A stretch of DNA of 64,000 nucleotides, from the NCBI RefSeq assembly GCF_000003815.2, contig NC_049981.1:17361115-17425114 (forward strand), read 5' to 3'. Below the pieces are notes generated by a model. It saw nothing but the letters and a program-made list of their open reading frames with translations, searched no databases and was not told the DNA's origin. A program made the position numbers and the translations under genes. This document shows positions 1 through 11,100 of the stretch, in pieces. The stretch is from Branchiostoma floridae (lineage: Eukaryota; Chordata; Leptocardii; Amphioxiformes; Branchiostomatidae). Within the stretch, counting starts at the first letter, position 1; each line of letters begins with the position of its first letter.

Positions 1-1874
1 CAAATCTACTTAAGATATGGACGTTGTGGAACGACAATCAAATTGATAACTTCTTCTAAGTCTTTCAGATAAGAACAAAACCTTACTTACCAAAGTTAGC
101 AATGTTGATAACTACAGTAATGGATTATTTTGACCTTTAATTCAATCTATTTGACAGGCGTGACACAATTTCTTGTCTACCAATCAGGCCATTGCAGGGT
201 CATCTTTTCATACACCATATAACAATGTATTACAAGTCACTAGTATCTGATTTTTTGGCACATTCTCCCATCTAATCATTAGTATTCAATGTACATATGA
301 AGTAATAAGGCAATATGTAACTGCCAAATATCTTAGCACCTCATATTACAACCTATTAGATGATTTTTTCTGCTTGTATAGACGATGCCTAACGATAAGA
401 CAGAATGAGAATTGCTAGTGGTACAGCAGTGACACGAACCATATATTCTTTAACACACGACCATACGGTAAAGACGACAGCCTGTGGTAACTCTCCTCAT
501 TAAAAGAATTGGGTTAAAAGGCGTAATCAATGATAAATCTTTCTAATGCAAACAAAACGAATACCCTTCAAACTGCTACATTGTTTTTGGTAATCTATCT
601 CTCTTTCTATCTATAAATTTCTCTCTATATATAAATGTCCGTGTGTGTATATATATACAGAAAAAGAGAGAGAATACATAGAGTTAGAAACAATATAAGT
701 ATTGAGACAGAAAGAGAAAGAGATCTGGAGAAGACATATGGATGAGGATATTGAAAGTAGAGTCCCTTCTGTGACATATCAGCACAACCCACTAAAATGG
801 ACAGACACGATGGAGATAAGATCAACTGTCACGATACAGACATTGGAATTCGATAATATGATTTACGTAGCATAGCTTTTGCCACCCGGGCAATACGACT
901 CCATCTGCCATAACTCCTGCACCTGTCAGAAAATAATCGTATGAAACATTCCACGCTAATACCTTCACCATAAACCATGTCAGGTAAACGATGTTGAGTT
1001 ATGCATACTTCGCTGAAGCATATGGCGAACTGGCATTATCTTTGAACCACAGTCTCGATCGATGGCAACGTTTTCTGCACTATTGCATAGAGAAATAGGC
1101 AAATCAAACGAGTGGCTTTAATTTGGTTGGTGTTCCTAGAATAAAGAAATCTTCAAAACTTCAAATTTCAATGTCAAGCTTTCTGTCTGTTATAATGGTA
1201 AAATGTTTTGTAAAATGTCAATCTCTTGCTTTATTGTTGGTGGCGCTGGTGATATGGGGAGATATCCACAACAGTTTGCTGTAGGTTATTCCAAACTTGA
1301 GTGTTGAGTCAGCATATATATAGATAAATTTTCAGCTGCAACGATAAGGCGTATTGACTTTCCTCCGTCTGTTCCAGCAGTTGGATGTCTAGACCATATA
1401 TTCCAGAAGTATATAAACGACCATTTGGCGCATTATTTGATAGTGGATTCTGGTAAATGCAGACGGTATCAATAACTCACTTATTGGCTTCTCAATGTGA
1501 CACGCATTCAGCCAAGGCTGTTCGACTAGCTATAGGCAATTGATAAAGACGAAGCACCTGTGTAAAAGACACTAGACAACCAATATATGTAGATACCGGC
1601 AGTTTTTTTGCATACAAATAATAGAACATAATTGCATAAGGCTTGTTGTGTAATCCTCTATACTAAATTTAGCACTAAACAAACGGCTGAAAAGCAGACT
1701 TTGTTCCATTTGTTCAAATATTATCTATCAACTGTACCATATGCAGCAGAATCCTATACCTTCCTTTTTTAATTCATTGTAGGCTGCAGTAAAAAGTGAA
1801 CAGATCACTATTGTCACGAAGAAGATGACAGACGTCCATGAAAACGTTGGCTCCAGAGAATATTTGGTTGTAAA

Positions 1875-1927
1875 TTTGTTATTCAGTCATTCACAAAGTT
1901 ATTTGTTATTTAGTCATTCACAAAGTA
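1875..1927. repeat. Tandem duplication, 27-bp unit, two copies
   Basis: TTTGTTATTCAGTCATTCAC is repeated 27 bases later with one change (TTTAGT). Confidence 0.85.
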
Positions 1928-3470
1928 AAGTAACTCTGAATAAACTATTCACTAATTCATCGACTGTAATTGGAAGGCTCAGTTATTTGCAATGGTTCCC
2001 TGTGTATTGTTGTTTAACCGCAAAGTAACTGCAAAAGATCAACACGAAATTCGAATGCATGGATTGCTGCTATATCTTTAGAATGAAGTGGTTTAGTGCC
2101 CCGCCATCACGACAGAAGGGTACCCTGTTAGATGCTATTACCACTAATGGAGACAGGCAGCCCGTGTGGGCTGGGGGAAGGGCTTCATCTACGGCAACGT
2201 CATTCAGGTAATTGGAGAAAATAAATCCAATTGGGCTATCAGTCAAGAACTGTCTGCACACTTTGATTATTTTATATTGATATCAATTTAGCCAGCTTTG
2301 CCCTTTGAGAGACGGTTGTTGATGAATTGTTGTGCTTTTCTTTAGAGGAGATAAATAGTAAGGTCTCCTTCGCTGTGTATTATGTTATCAACACGTATGG
2401 CTGGCTTAGGTGAAACGCATTGTTTTAGAGGAGTAATGAGATGAAAAGTGTAAGTAATTGAGCTTCAGAAGGCCTGTTTATGGTGATGGAGTGCAGCCAT
2501 ATGATATAGTTACGTGTCAAATTTATATAATGTAGCGTGCATCTACGTCAAAACAAATCATATGGAAGTGATGCCATTGCACGCCTACATATAAGTGCAG
2601 TGTTGCGACAAGCACACTTTCTGAAGTCACCGATGTCATGCGGATGAAAACAATTAAGAACACAAATGCATAGAAGTTACAACTGTACAGCGTTTTTGGC
2701 AATTTGGTCATTTGTCATTCCAGCTCTTTCAAACATTTACCCCGGCATCTAAAAAAGAGCAAATGATCTCCTTTGGAGGAAAAGTCATCCAGGGAATCAT
2801 TTTCGTTATCATAATACCTGCATAAACCTGACACAAAGCTTTGTAAAATGTTAAAATCCCTGTAACGTTAGCGTTCTCCACTCCGCACTCTATGTTATTC
2901 GAAACGCTTACGTTGACCTTTGGGCATCTGTGATTGATGGTCGGACGGACAAGTAGTTCCTGGCTGTCCGTATAAATGAAATAACCAACATGTCACCTGT
3001 ACCTTTTTCCAAGTATTGTATGAATACTGGCTTGAGTATTGCTCACGTTTCACAGCTTCCTAACGGTAAATAATGCACCCCTAGAATGATTAACGTCGAT
3101 TTTATGCGACTATGAACTGCAGAAAAGTACACACATATTCCAAAAAGACATACATTACCCTTGAAAACCTTATTTTCATAATGACCTTAATGCTTTGTAA
3201 TTGTATTGCAATATCTTGAAACTCCTCCATGCAATTCTACATCAATAGCGCCCGTATCCTTTGAGGGAACTCCATTCATTGAAGAACAGACAGCGACTTT
3301 CAGCATTATGCCTGCACTGACCTTCGGAAAGGACACAGGGAATCCAGTTTGCTCTGTCTAAAATGTCATGCAGACAAAGGTTACGCTTCGGTAAATTCTA
3401 CCACACAAAATTCAACTGATTTGATGTTGACCTAGTACCTGGGGATATGGAGTCCATGGGGATAATTTCC

Positions 3471-3575
3471 AAGAAGGTGATTCCCAAAGTCAAATATTCC
3501 TAATAGGTGATACCTCAAGTCAAATATTAATAGAAGAAGATTCCTGAAGCCAAATATTCCTAGTAGGTGATTTCG
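3471..3575. repeat. Minisatellite, 30-bp unit, about 3.5 copies
   Basis: Units begin near 3476, 3506, 3536 and 3566 with GGTGATTCCCAAAGTCAAAT and variants, with an exact 30-base period. Confidence 0.85.
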
Positions 3576-5539
3576 AGGGTAAATCCCCGTTTTCTAAATA
3601 AATTTTTAAAGTCAGAATAATTGAAAGTTAGGAATGTTGGAAATGGATTCACATTGTGATATGGACATGATATGTTTTGTCGCTAATTCAAGTAATTCAT
3701 GTGAAGTTTTTTTTAGCCCCTAAGTTTTATAGTATTGGATGGAAATAACAGAACTATATCCAAATCTTTATTAGTAATAATACATGGACATGTTTGTCTA
3801 CGTCTGTAGATAAGTCAAAGGACTATTCATCTTATACCAATAGCACCGAGAAAGCTATACACTTCGGTACGTAAACACAGGTTTTAGTATTTTAACAACA
3901 TAACAGTTAAAACAGAGCATGTCGCTGTTCGGGGGTAGGGGCAGCAGCATAGTGGAGAGTTTTTAGACGCGGATGCATTCCCGCCAGCCCTATAGAGACT
4001 CCCATCTCCGTACCATACCGTCACATGATCCTCCCAAGGGACCTACCCAAAACACCTTTTCGTTACAGCCATTACTCCAGACCCCAATATTTGACCTATG
4101 GATGTACCTACAAATCCTTACAGACAGTCCACGAGGAGTTGAAGGACACCATCCAGACATCAATATGAAGATTACAACTGACGCCAGCGGGGCCCGAATA
4201 AGGGTCTTGTTAGACTTTAAACTTAGTCTTTTTTGTCTGTTAAACTATTAGTTCACTATCTAGCCGTTATTTGGTTAACGGTTGTACCCGAAATTTTAAA
4301 TTTGCTAATGCACTGATAATCATACATGTGCAATTATAATACATACGTTTGTCATTTCAGTGTGGCCTTTTCGTCCATTTTTGCAAAAATACCAACCCGT
4401 ACGTACATTTAGTTTTTTTTTTCCTTTAATATACCATAAGGGATATTGCCATCCTCAGGCACCAATACGGCAATAGAATGTTGTCGCTACGTCATGGACT
4501 ATGCTGGTGTCCGTATTTGCATCGGACCCTCAAGGGTTGTTAGGCGCTTTAAAAGATATTCTGACCCTCAGAATATAACTACTATTAAAATAGACAGGTT
4601 AATTGGAAAATGTCACGGGGATTAGTATCGTTAGTCACTAAACAATTTTGTTTCATCAACGTGAAATTGATATAATTGCATGTTATCGATGGACAACATT
4701 GCTATACTTCAGTACGCCTTAGGTTTCCACTAATTTTTTTTAGTGCCATGAAACATATTGTCGCTGATGGGCACGAAGAGGGGATATGCAAATACCTTTA
4801 TGGTTGACTCGACTCAGGTCGTCGTTACGCGTTTTGCCCTCAACTGTCAGGGTCTGGGATGCTACCCTTGTTCAATGTTTTCAGGGCATCATAAAACTTT
4901 CTTAATACTATCTTATGAATATTTTCTACACGTTCTTGGTATAAATTTCCAGTGAATGGCAGTACTTAGCAATAAATAGACTTTCTAGCGAGCAATACTT
5001 CCAGCTATTCAAAAATAGTCAAGCGTACTTGATATTTGTTATTCAACCAAATGTCCCAGCAAACACTAATAGTTCAAGTCTACATACATACAACAAATGG
5101 ACGTCTGTCATATTTGATACCAAAGTCATTTTCTAATTAGCAATTTTTTTTTAATTCTAAAAAGTATACTACACTTTAGCAAAATTTATATTATCATTTT
5201 GTAGTTTAAAGGCTCAGCATGGACACTTTACGGTTAATGAAGGCTACAAGTTCTCATCACCCTAGCCAGGGGAGCCACCAATTATTACAAGCTTTCTGTG
5301 AAGGGTGAATTATTGCTTGACTCGCATAACATAATGACAAATGTGGCAATCAATAATCCTAGCGGTACATTTGTAGTCTACGGTGAGTGATGCCTCCCGC
5401 TGCGGCTGAGCTCTGCATTTAGTCGGAATGTCTAATAAAAAGTTGACTAGAAAGGCCGACATTTGCTTGAGAGCAAATGCAGCATATTTCAGCCATCTCC
5501 CTCCCCATGCAACATCAGACTATACCAAAATCACCCATG

Positions 5540-6250
5540 TGCAGGAATCGAACACTTTTGTTTAAAAGTCACTTCCACTAATGACACTTAATGACACCCT
5601 AAAATGAATCTTACAACATTCCTAGTGCAAGAATGGACTCTTCCAGTGCACCCCATGTGAATTTGCACAATAGACCAGTCCAGAAATACTCTCACTGAAA
5701 ACATGGTCAAGGTTGAACTAAGCAAAAAAGGCATGAAAAGGTAAAATAGACCAGTCCAAAAACACTTCCACTAAAAATGGAAGATTGAATTATCACCTTT
5801 CTAAAACTAAATTTTAAAACATCCCCATGCAAGAATGGACTCTTTTTGCGATGCCCCTATGTAAAGTGGTGCAGTCCAAAAATACATCCGCTAAAATTGG
5901 ACTTGGACGTAATCACCAAAGTCCCAAAAATGGATTTTAAAAATCCCCCCATGTAAGGATCGACTCTTTTAGCACAACCTATGTAAAATTGCAAAGTTGA
6001 CCAGTCAAAAAATAACCACACTCGTGACTGAAACACTTTGACATATCAAATCACCAAAGTCTATAAACAAATTTTTAAAAAATGCCCCCCTCCACGCAAG
6101 AATGGACTCTTCCAGTACACCCCATGTAAAATTGCAAAATAGTCCAGTTCAAAAATACTCCCATTGAGAGACATTATATAATCAACAGTCCAAAGATGAA
6201 TTTAAAAAATATGTACCCCCTCCGTGCCAGAATGGACTCGTCCAGATAAC
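5540..6250. repeat. Degenerate tandem array, unit about 130 bp (family I of the Helitron-like element)
   Basis: The landmark GAATGGACTC recurs at 5631, 5833, 5957 (changed to GGATCGACTC), 6100 and 6230, with spacings of 202, 124, 143 and 130 bases. Each copy is followed by variants of CCCATGTAAAATTGCAAAAT, then AGACCAGTCC, and preceded by a C-rich run. The same unit appears once in the plus-strand copy near 57366-57375. Confidence 0.8.
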
Positions 6251-6261
6251 ACCGGGCTCAC

Positions 6262-6344
6262 TGATTGGCTGCCAATCCCCTTCGGGATGTTGACTCAGGC
6301 TACGTGATTGGTTGCCTCTTTAATCAAGTTACTAGTATATATAG
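6262..6344 (+). promoter_or_regulatory. Promoter-like module: three CCAAT boxes, AP-1 site and TATA
   Basis: ATTGG at 6264 and 6307 (inverted CCAAT), CCAAT at 6272, a perfect TGACTCA at 6291-6297 and TATATATAG at 6336-6344 fall within about 80 bases, in the order and spacing of a TATA-type Pol II promoter reading rightward. It sits between the two tandem-repeat families. No coding sequence follows at once. Function is inferred from motif layout only. Confidence 0.35.
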
Positions 6345-6375
6345 ACATGTGCACATGCTGTCTTCAGGTGGGAGA

Positions 6376-6401
6376 GGTCAACGACCTTGAGGTCGTTGAC
6401 C
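6376..6401. repeat. Perfect 11-bp stem-loop
   Basis: GGTCAACGACC, loop TTGA, GGTCGTTGACC. It lies about 32 bases after the TATA-like sequence, so a transcript from that promoter would start at or just before this hairpin. Confidence 0.7.
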
Positions 6402-6429
6402 CTCTGGCCAGTGGAGAATTACTAAAAAA

Positions 6430-7060
6430 GTACCCAAATATATCATTTTGAAGTGGTTTATGCCAGAAATTATACATGGGTCATTTGAATGAATATCTAG
6501 TGCACCTATTTACCAAAATGTAGGTCATTTGGTTACAAGACCAGGGAACAGGAGCCAAAAGCGTACGTTTTTGGTCAAACAATGGCCAAAAAATTCCAAA
6601 ATTAAGCATTTTGTTGTACCGTATGCCAATGAATTCATGTGCGCATATGTAGACGGCACTCCTATACCAAATTTCAGGTCATTTGGTTGTAAAATGGGGG
6701 TATAGGAGCCAAAAATGTCATTTCTGGGGCAAAAAATGGCAAAAAATGCCAAAATTAAGCATTTTGCTGTACCGTATGCCAAAATTGTTTTTGGAATTTT
6801 GTGGGCATATGATCAAGGCACCTCTGTACCAAATTTTAGGTCATTCGGCTGTAACAGCAGGGGACAGGGGGGCAAAATGTACATAAAAATTGCAAAAAAC
6901 ATAAATAAAATCATTTTAAAGGAAGATATGAAAAAAAATGAGAAACAGCACCTGGGTATTGACCCACTCTACCCTTGTACCAAATTTCAAGTAATTCGGT
7001 CCAGGAACGACGGAGTTGAATCGATTTGAAGATTTGACAGGAGAAAGAAACATTACGAAT
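6430..7060. repeat. Degenerate tandem array, unit about 150 bp (family II)
   Basis: The landmark ACCAAATTTCAGGTCATTTG recurs in variant form near 6520, 6670, 6831 and 6972. Between landmarks lie variants of CCAAAATTAAGCATTTTG and GTACCGTATGCC. The last unit runs into GATTTGACAGGAGAAAGAAA and ends CATTACGAATAC. The short ORFs here are translations of the repeat and show the same peptides again and again. Confidence 0.8.
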
Positions 7061-7724
7061 ACGAGACCTGGAGGATAGGTGTTTCTACTTTGTTCGGGGG
7101 TTTCTTTTCGGAGGTCAGTGGTGATACTCTGGTATTGAGAGTGTTTTATTGGGCTCAAACTCTGGCAGTTTAAAGTTACTTACAATTTGAATGTACAAAG
7201 TTTACGTCAAAAAAGAACAACAACAACACTAGAAGTACCTACATTTGTTCGGGGAAAAATACATGCATTCTCGCCACTGTCAAACTTACGTATCAAAACT
7301 AAACGCAAGCCGTCCAATTTTCCCTGTCCAAATCTGCCGAAAATGATTGATAGTGCCATGCGGAATGTTGGTAAATTCATCGACACTAACGTTCAATGCA
7401 CGCGTACCGTCCGCTACCGCTCAAATGACCCTGTCTGAACTCCAAATCCTCGCAAACTACAATTTCAAACCCGGCAAAGGGGACCATATGGCCACTGTAA
7501 GGCTGTAATATGCATCTGTTTGTGTATATACGGGATTGCAAGGCCCCGCTTATGAATATTAACTAGCATTCGCCTTTCTCGTCGCTGATTGGCTGGCGTC
7601 CATAAAGTAATTATCTCTCGCTCCCCCCAGACCGCTGGCACCTGGCACGTGTGGGCTCTGGGGTCACTGGAGTTCACGGCAGGAAGCCGAAAGAAAACCA
7701 ATTTCCCCTCAGAAAAGCGCTGAA

Positions 7725-8060
7725 ATTAAGCATTTTAAAGTAGTTTATGCCCAAAATTTTACTTGGATCATTTTACCAACTATCTAATGCCTATCTACAC
7801 CAAATTTAAGGTCATTCCATTGTAATTCAAGGGAACAGGGGGCCACAATATACCGTTTTGGTCAAAACATGACCTTTAAACTTCAATAAAATCATTTTAG
7901 AGGCAGATATGAAAAAAATGAGAAAACAGCACCTCGGTATTGACCCACTCTACCCTTGTGCCAAATTTCAGGTCATTCGGTCACGGAACGACGGAGATGA
8001 ATCGCTTTGAAGATTTGACAGGAGAAAGAAAGAAAGAAAGAAAGAAAGAAACATTACGAA
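7725..8060. repeat. Second block of the 150-bp family II repeat, with (GAAA)n
   Basis: This block repeats the last units of 6430-7060 almost word for word, from AGATATGAAAAAAATGAGAA through CACTCTACCCTTGT, GGAACGACGGAG and GATTTGACAGGAGAAAGAAA to CATTACGAATAC. A (GAAA)n tract at 8023-8051 has expanded just before the end, where the other block has a single GAAAGAAA. Confidence 0.8.
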
Positions 8061-8118
8061 TACAATATATTTCACCATACCATATATGGTATGGCTGAAA
8101 TATAAATATTCGTATTCG
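8057..8118. repeat. Inverted repeat / hairpin closing the repeat block
   Basis: Arms start CGAATAC and end CCATACC on the left; the right arm is the reverse complement with a few extra bases, around an ATATAT centre. It lies exactly where the family II block ends. Confidence 0.65.
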
Positions 8119-11100
8119 GCAAAGTTGATAACCAACATCTTGGATTACGGATTGAAACTGAAAGATGTAACCACATTTCTCTTCATCTGAAGTAAATCAT
8201 CAATGCGAGATAAACCATGAAGCATCTATAATGAAGCCACTTCACATCGTGGTAGGTATATGATTTATTTTTAGTTTAAGGTAGATATTACGGAATTTCT
8301 TCCACCTTAGACATATTACAAGAAATGTATGTTCCTCGTGCATTTTGTTGACCGGACATTAGCTAAATCTACATCCTCCTACATTCTAATTAGTACAGAA
8401 AATCCGGGAGAAGCCGATTTACTTTCTACCCAAAACGTCACGCCACGTAACGATATGACAATATATGAGTTTTCTAAACATGTGTTAATGAAAACAGTTC
8501 CCTTTTGTCAATGACTGATATGATCATTTTCATTGCAACATTAGGTGGGTGACCCAATGGACACATCCTAAAAGGTTTTGATCATTGGCAACGTTGTGAC
8601 ATACACATCACACTGGTGCCAGAGCCCCATTCCCCTGCGCGCAACATGTAATCCAGATGTACTATGTCATCAACCCAGCCGCCAATGCACATTTCCATAT
8701 TCCCCAACGTTATTTCCCTGTACCTGCAAGACTTGCACTTTGGCAGAATCGATTCGGCATGCTGCCATTCGATCATTTGTTTTTGACATGCTGCACTTGG
8801 CAGACGGAAATACCTCGCGGCCCTACCATACGTAGTGACAATGATGTTGACTCTGACAATGATTTCGAGGCTAGATATTTCTGATCACAATGATTAAAGA
8901 TAGCAAACCTGTTACATACCGATCAGCCAATGCAAATGATTAAGTTGACCTGTTTTTCAAAAACTTTATTTAGATAAATTGGGTCAAAGTGATCTTACAT
9001 ATGATGGGCAATTCCTTGCTTGATATTTTCAATAACTATCAGTTGAATTGTAGTTTACTAAAAGTTGATGTCGGTGTTATCCATGGTTTAACTCTCTATA
9101 TTTGTGTCCGAGCTAAACAGAATGCTGCCTTAAGTATGGGGCTTTGGCCTTGTTGCATCTTCACAAAAAGCCAGGATCTTCTATAATCTACGTAAATCTC
9201 ATTGGATGGTCTATTTTCTGGAGCGATAGCGTAAATAGATTATCATTGATTTTTGTGATGTGTCCTGAAAATTTTCAAAAGAATGATTGATTGATTAGTA
9301 CATGAACACACACGTACACAGTTGGATATAGTCTAATGAGATAGCATGTTTCATTGTACAGAGGGCTTTAGATAACATTCAGTATTACGTTTCATTAGAG
9401 CTCGAGTAAATCCGTTGACGTTAATCCATCTAAATCTCCTGGTCCTGCATTGAACCCGTGCCTTTTGGCCTTGTCAATGTAACAGCAAACCCTTCAAAGC
9501 ACGTATTTCAGAAATATTCTCCTAATTAACTACACATAACTATCCTTCAAGATCATAAGATTAGGGCCAATTCAATGAACACCTATTCGAATATGATGGT
9601 TTTAGTATTTCAGCACATCATTCTCAGGCTTTTGATTAGAGCATTTAATGTCTCCCTTGAAACGTCGATGGATTTTTATTTTATTTTCTTATGATTTTAA
9701 TCAGTGCTTATAACAAATGGATGAATAAAGTTTTAACTTCATTCATCCATTTGTTTTAAGCACTGAATTCCGTGTACAATAGCACATTAATATTTCAATG
9801 TAAAATATTTCATGTCAACCACCATTGAAGAAGGATATAGCTATAATGAGATACTGGTAAAATGCTAAACGCATATGCTTCATATGGTTCCAGCATTAGC
9901 ATGCAAAAAATATAAGTACATTTAACTTTGTTGCAACACATCGACCATTGTCATTCAGGAACGGGGGCCGATACCAACTTCCTACAAATTTGACCCGTTA
10001 CTTACGTCACATGTCAGGGTAAGCAATCGGGTCTTCAATGATCTTGTAGAAAAGCAGACTACATAGCAACCAAAAATGGGGCGAGTTCACCCTCCTTTTT
10101 GTTTTGTCAAAGTTGAATCCTCAAAGATTTTGCTCAGTACGTTAGATTTCCCTTGCGTTCCCATCATCTTAGATTCTCATACTTTTAACCTTGCAGCAGC
10201 AAAGGTTAAAACCTGTTTCAATACCAGCGGAAGATTGAGTAAAATAGCACACATAGTGTTGTCAGCCAATCGCTCAAGCTCAGCTAAGTCCACGTATCGT
10301 CAATGGTAGGTCAAAGGTGGTTTGAATCTTTGGTAGTTCCGTCTCGGGAGACTATCTGTGCGCCAAGGGTGCCTACAAGTCTGTAAAAGATTGTTTCGCA
10401 GAGATGAGTAGGGGCTGAAGATCACTCGCAATACCACCAGAGAAAGTGATCAAGAAAGATCAACTTTTGGAGAAAGAAATCAGGTGTGGTTGGATCTTAA
10501 ACGTTTTCAGGGCGCTTTCTAAAGCACGGGACTCGCTACCGTTGGTCCCATGCGTGTCCGACAAAAACGCGGGTAAGTTATTATGATAAGCAATGTAGCA
10601 TTGGCAAAAATAAATAGATATTGCAACTGCATTTTTAGCAACGTCAGTTCTGTACATATAATATCACTCCCATTTTAGCTATATTCACATTACCTCGTTA
10701 ACATTACAGATTAACGCGATTGTATGATGGATGATACCGCTTTGGTTATTTCTAGTCTGATTAAGTAAGGATTTAAAGCTAATCAGACGACTAACCATAC
10801 ATATAAAAAATTATGAGAACCAGACAAGTTGGCCGAAGGCCTATTATACAATCCTGCTGTCGCTTTGGTAACAAGATTCCCCTGTGGTCATTTACGCTTG
10901 TTATGGATGTATCTGAAATCGAAGGACCACAAGAGTAATCTTACCAGACGACATCCACCAGAAATTCCCCCATCAACGTTCAATTAAGGCTCAATATAAA
11001 CCCCGTTCACGTAGGCTACTTGCCTTTGGAAGTGATTTCCCCCGAGACAAGGCCTTATCGTTGAGATATTGCCAATTCAGTCTCTTTCCATTTTATTCAT

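Larger units (their letters stand above)
1..5446. other. Non-genic stretch
   Basis: No ORF here has domain character. Contents seen: a low-complexity TATC/TA/GA tract near 590-725, the 27-bp duplication at 1875-1927 and the 30-bp minisatellite at 3471-3575. If the aminopeptidase intron is long, this could lie inside it. Confidence 0.6.
5447..8118 (-). mobile_element. Helitron-like non-autonomous element with internal tandem repeats (3' end at 5447)
   Basis: Read on the minus strand, the left edge ends in a hairpin (AGCAAAT/ATTTGCT arms at 5460-5479, four-base loop), nine bases, then CTAG at 5450-5447 followed by T. This is the layout of a Helitron 3' terminus (hairpin, about 10 nt, CTRR, then host T). 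A second copy with the same hairpin and spacing ends at 57535 on the plus strand. Inside are two distinct tandem-repeat families (5540-6250 and 6430-7060 with 7725-8060). The 5' TC terminus was not located, so the right boundary is a guess, and other repeats may be nested inside. No Rep/helicase coding sequence is visible, so the copy would be non-autonomous. Internal tandem repeats recall HINE/DINE-type elements of insects, but that is inference. Confidence 0.55.

Noticed and set aside
5535-5560. GTTCGATTCC on the minus strand, like a tRNA B box
   Set aside because: No A box or cloverleaf; it is a variant of the 130-bp tandem repeat landmark.
6525-7158. Four small ORFs on both strands
   Set aside because: Frames through the family II tandem repeat; same peptides recur in different frames.
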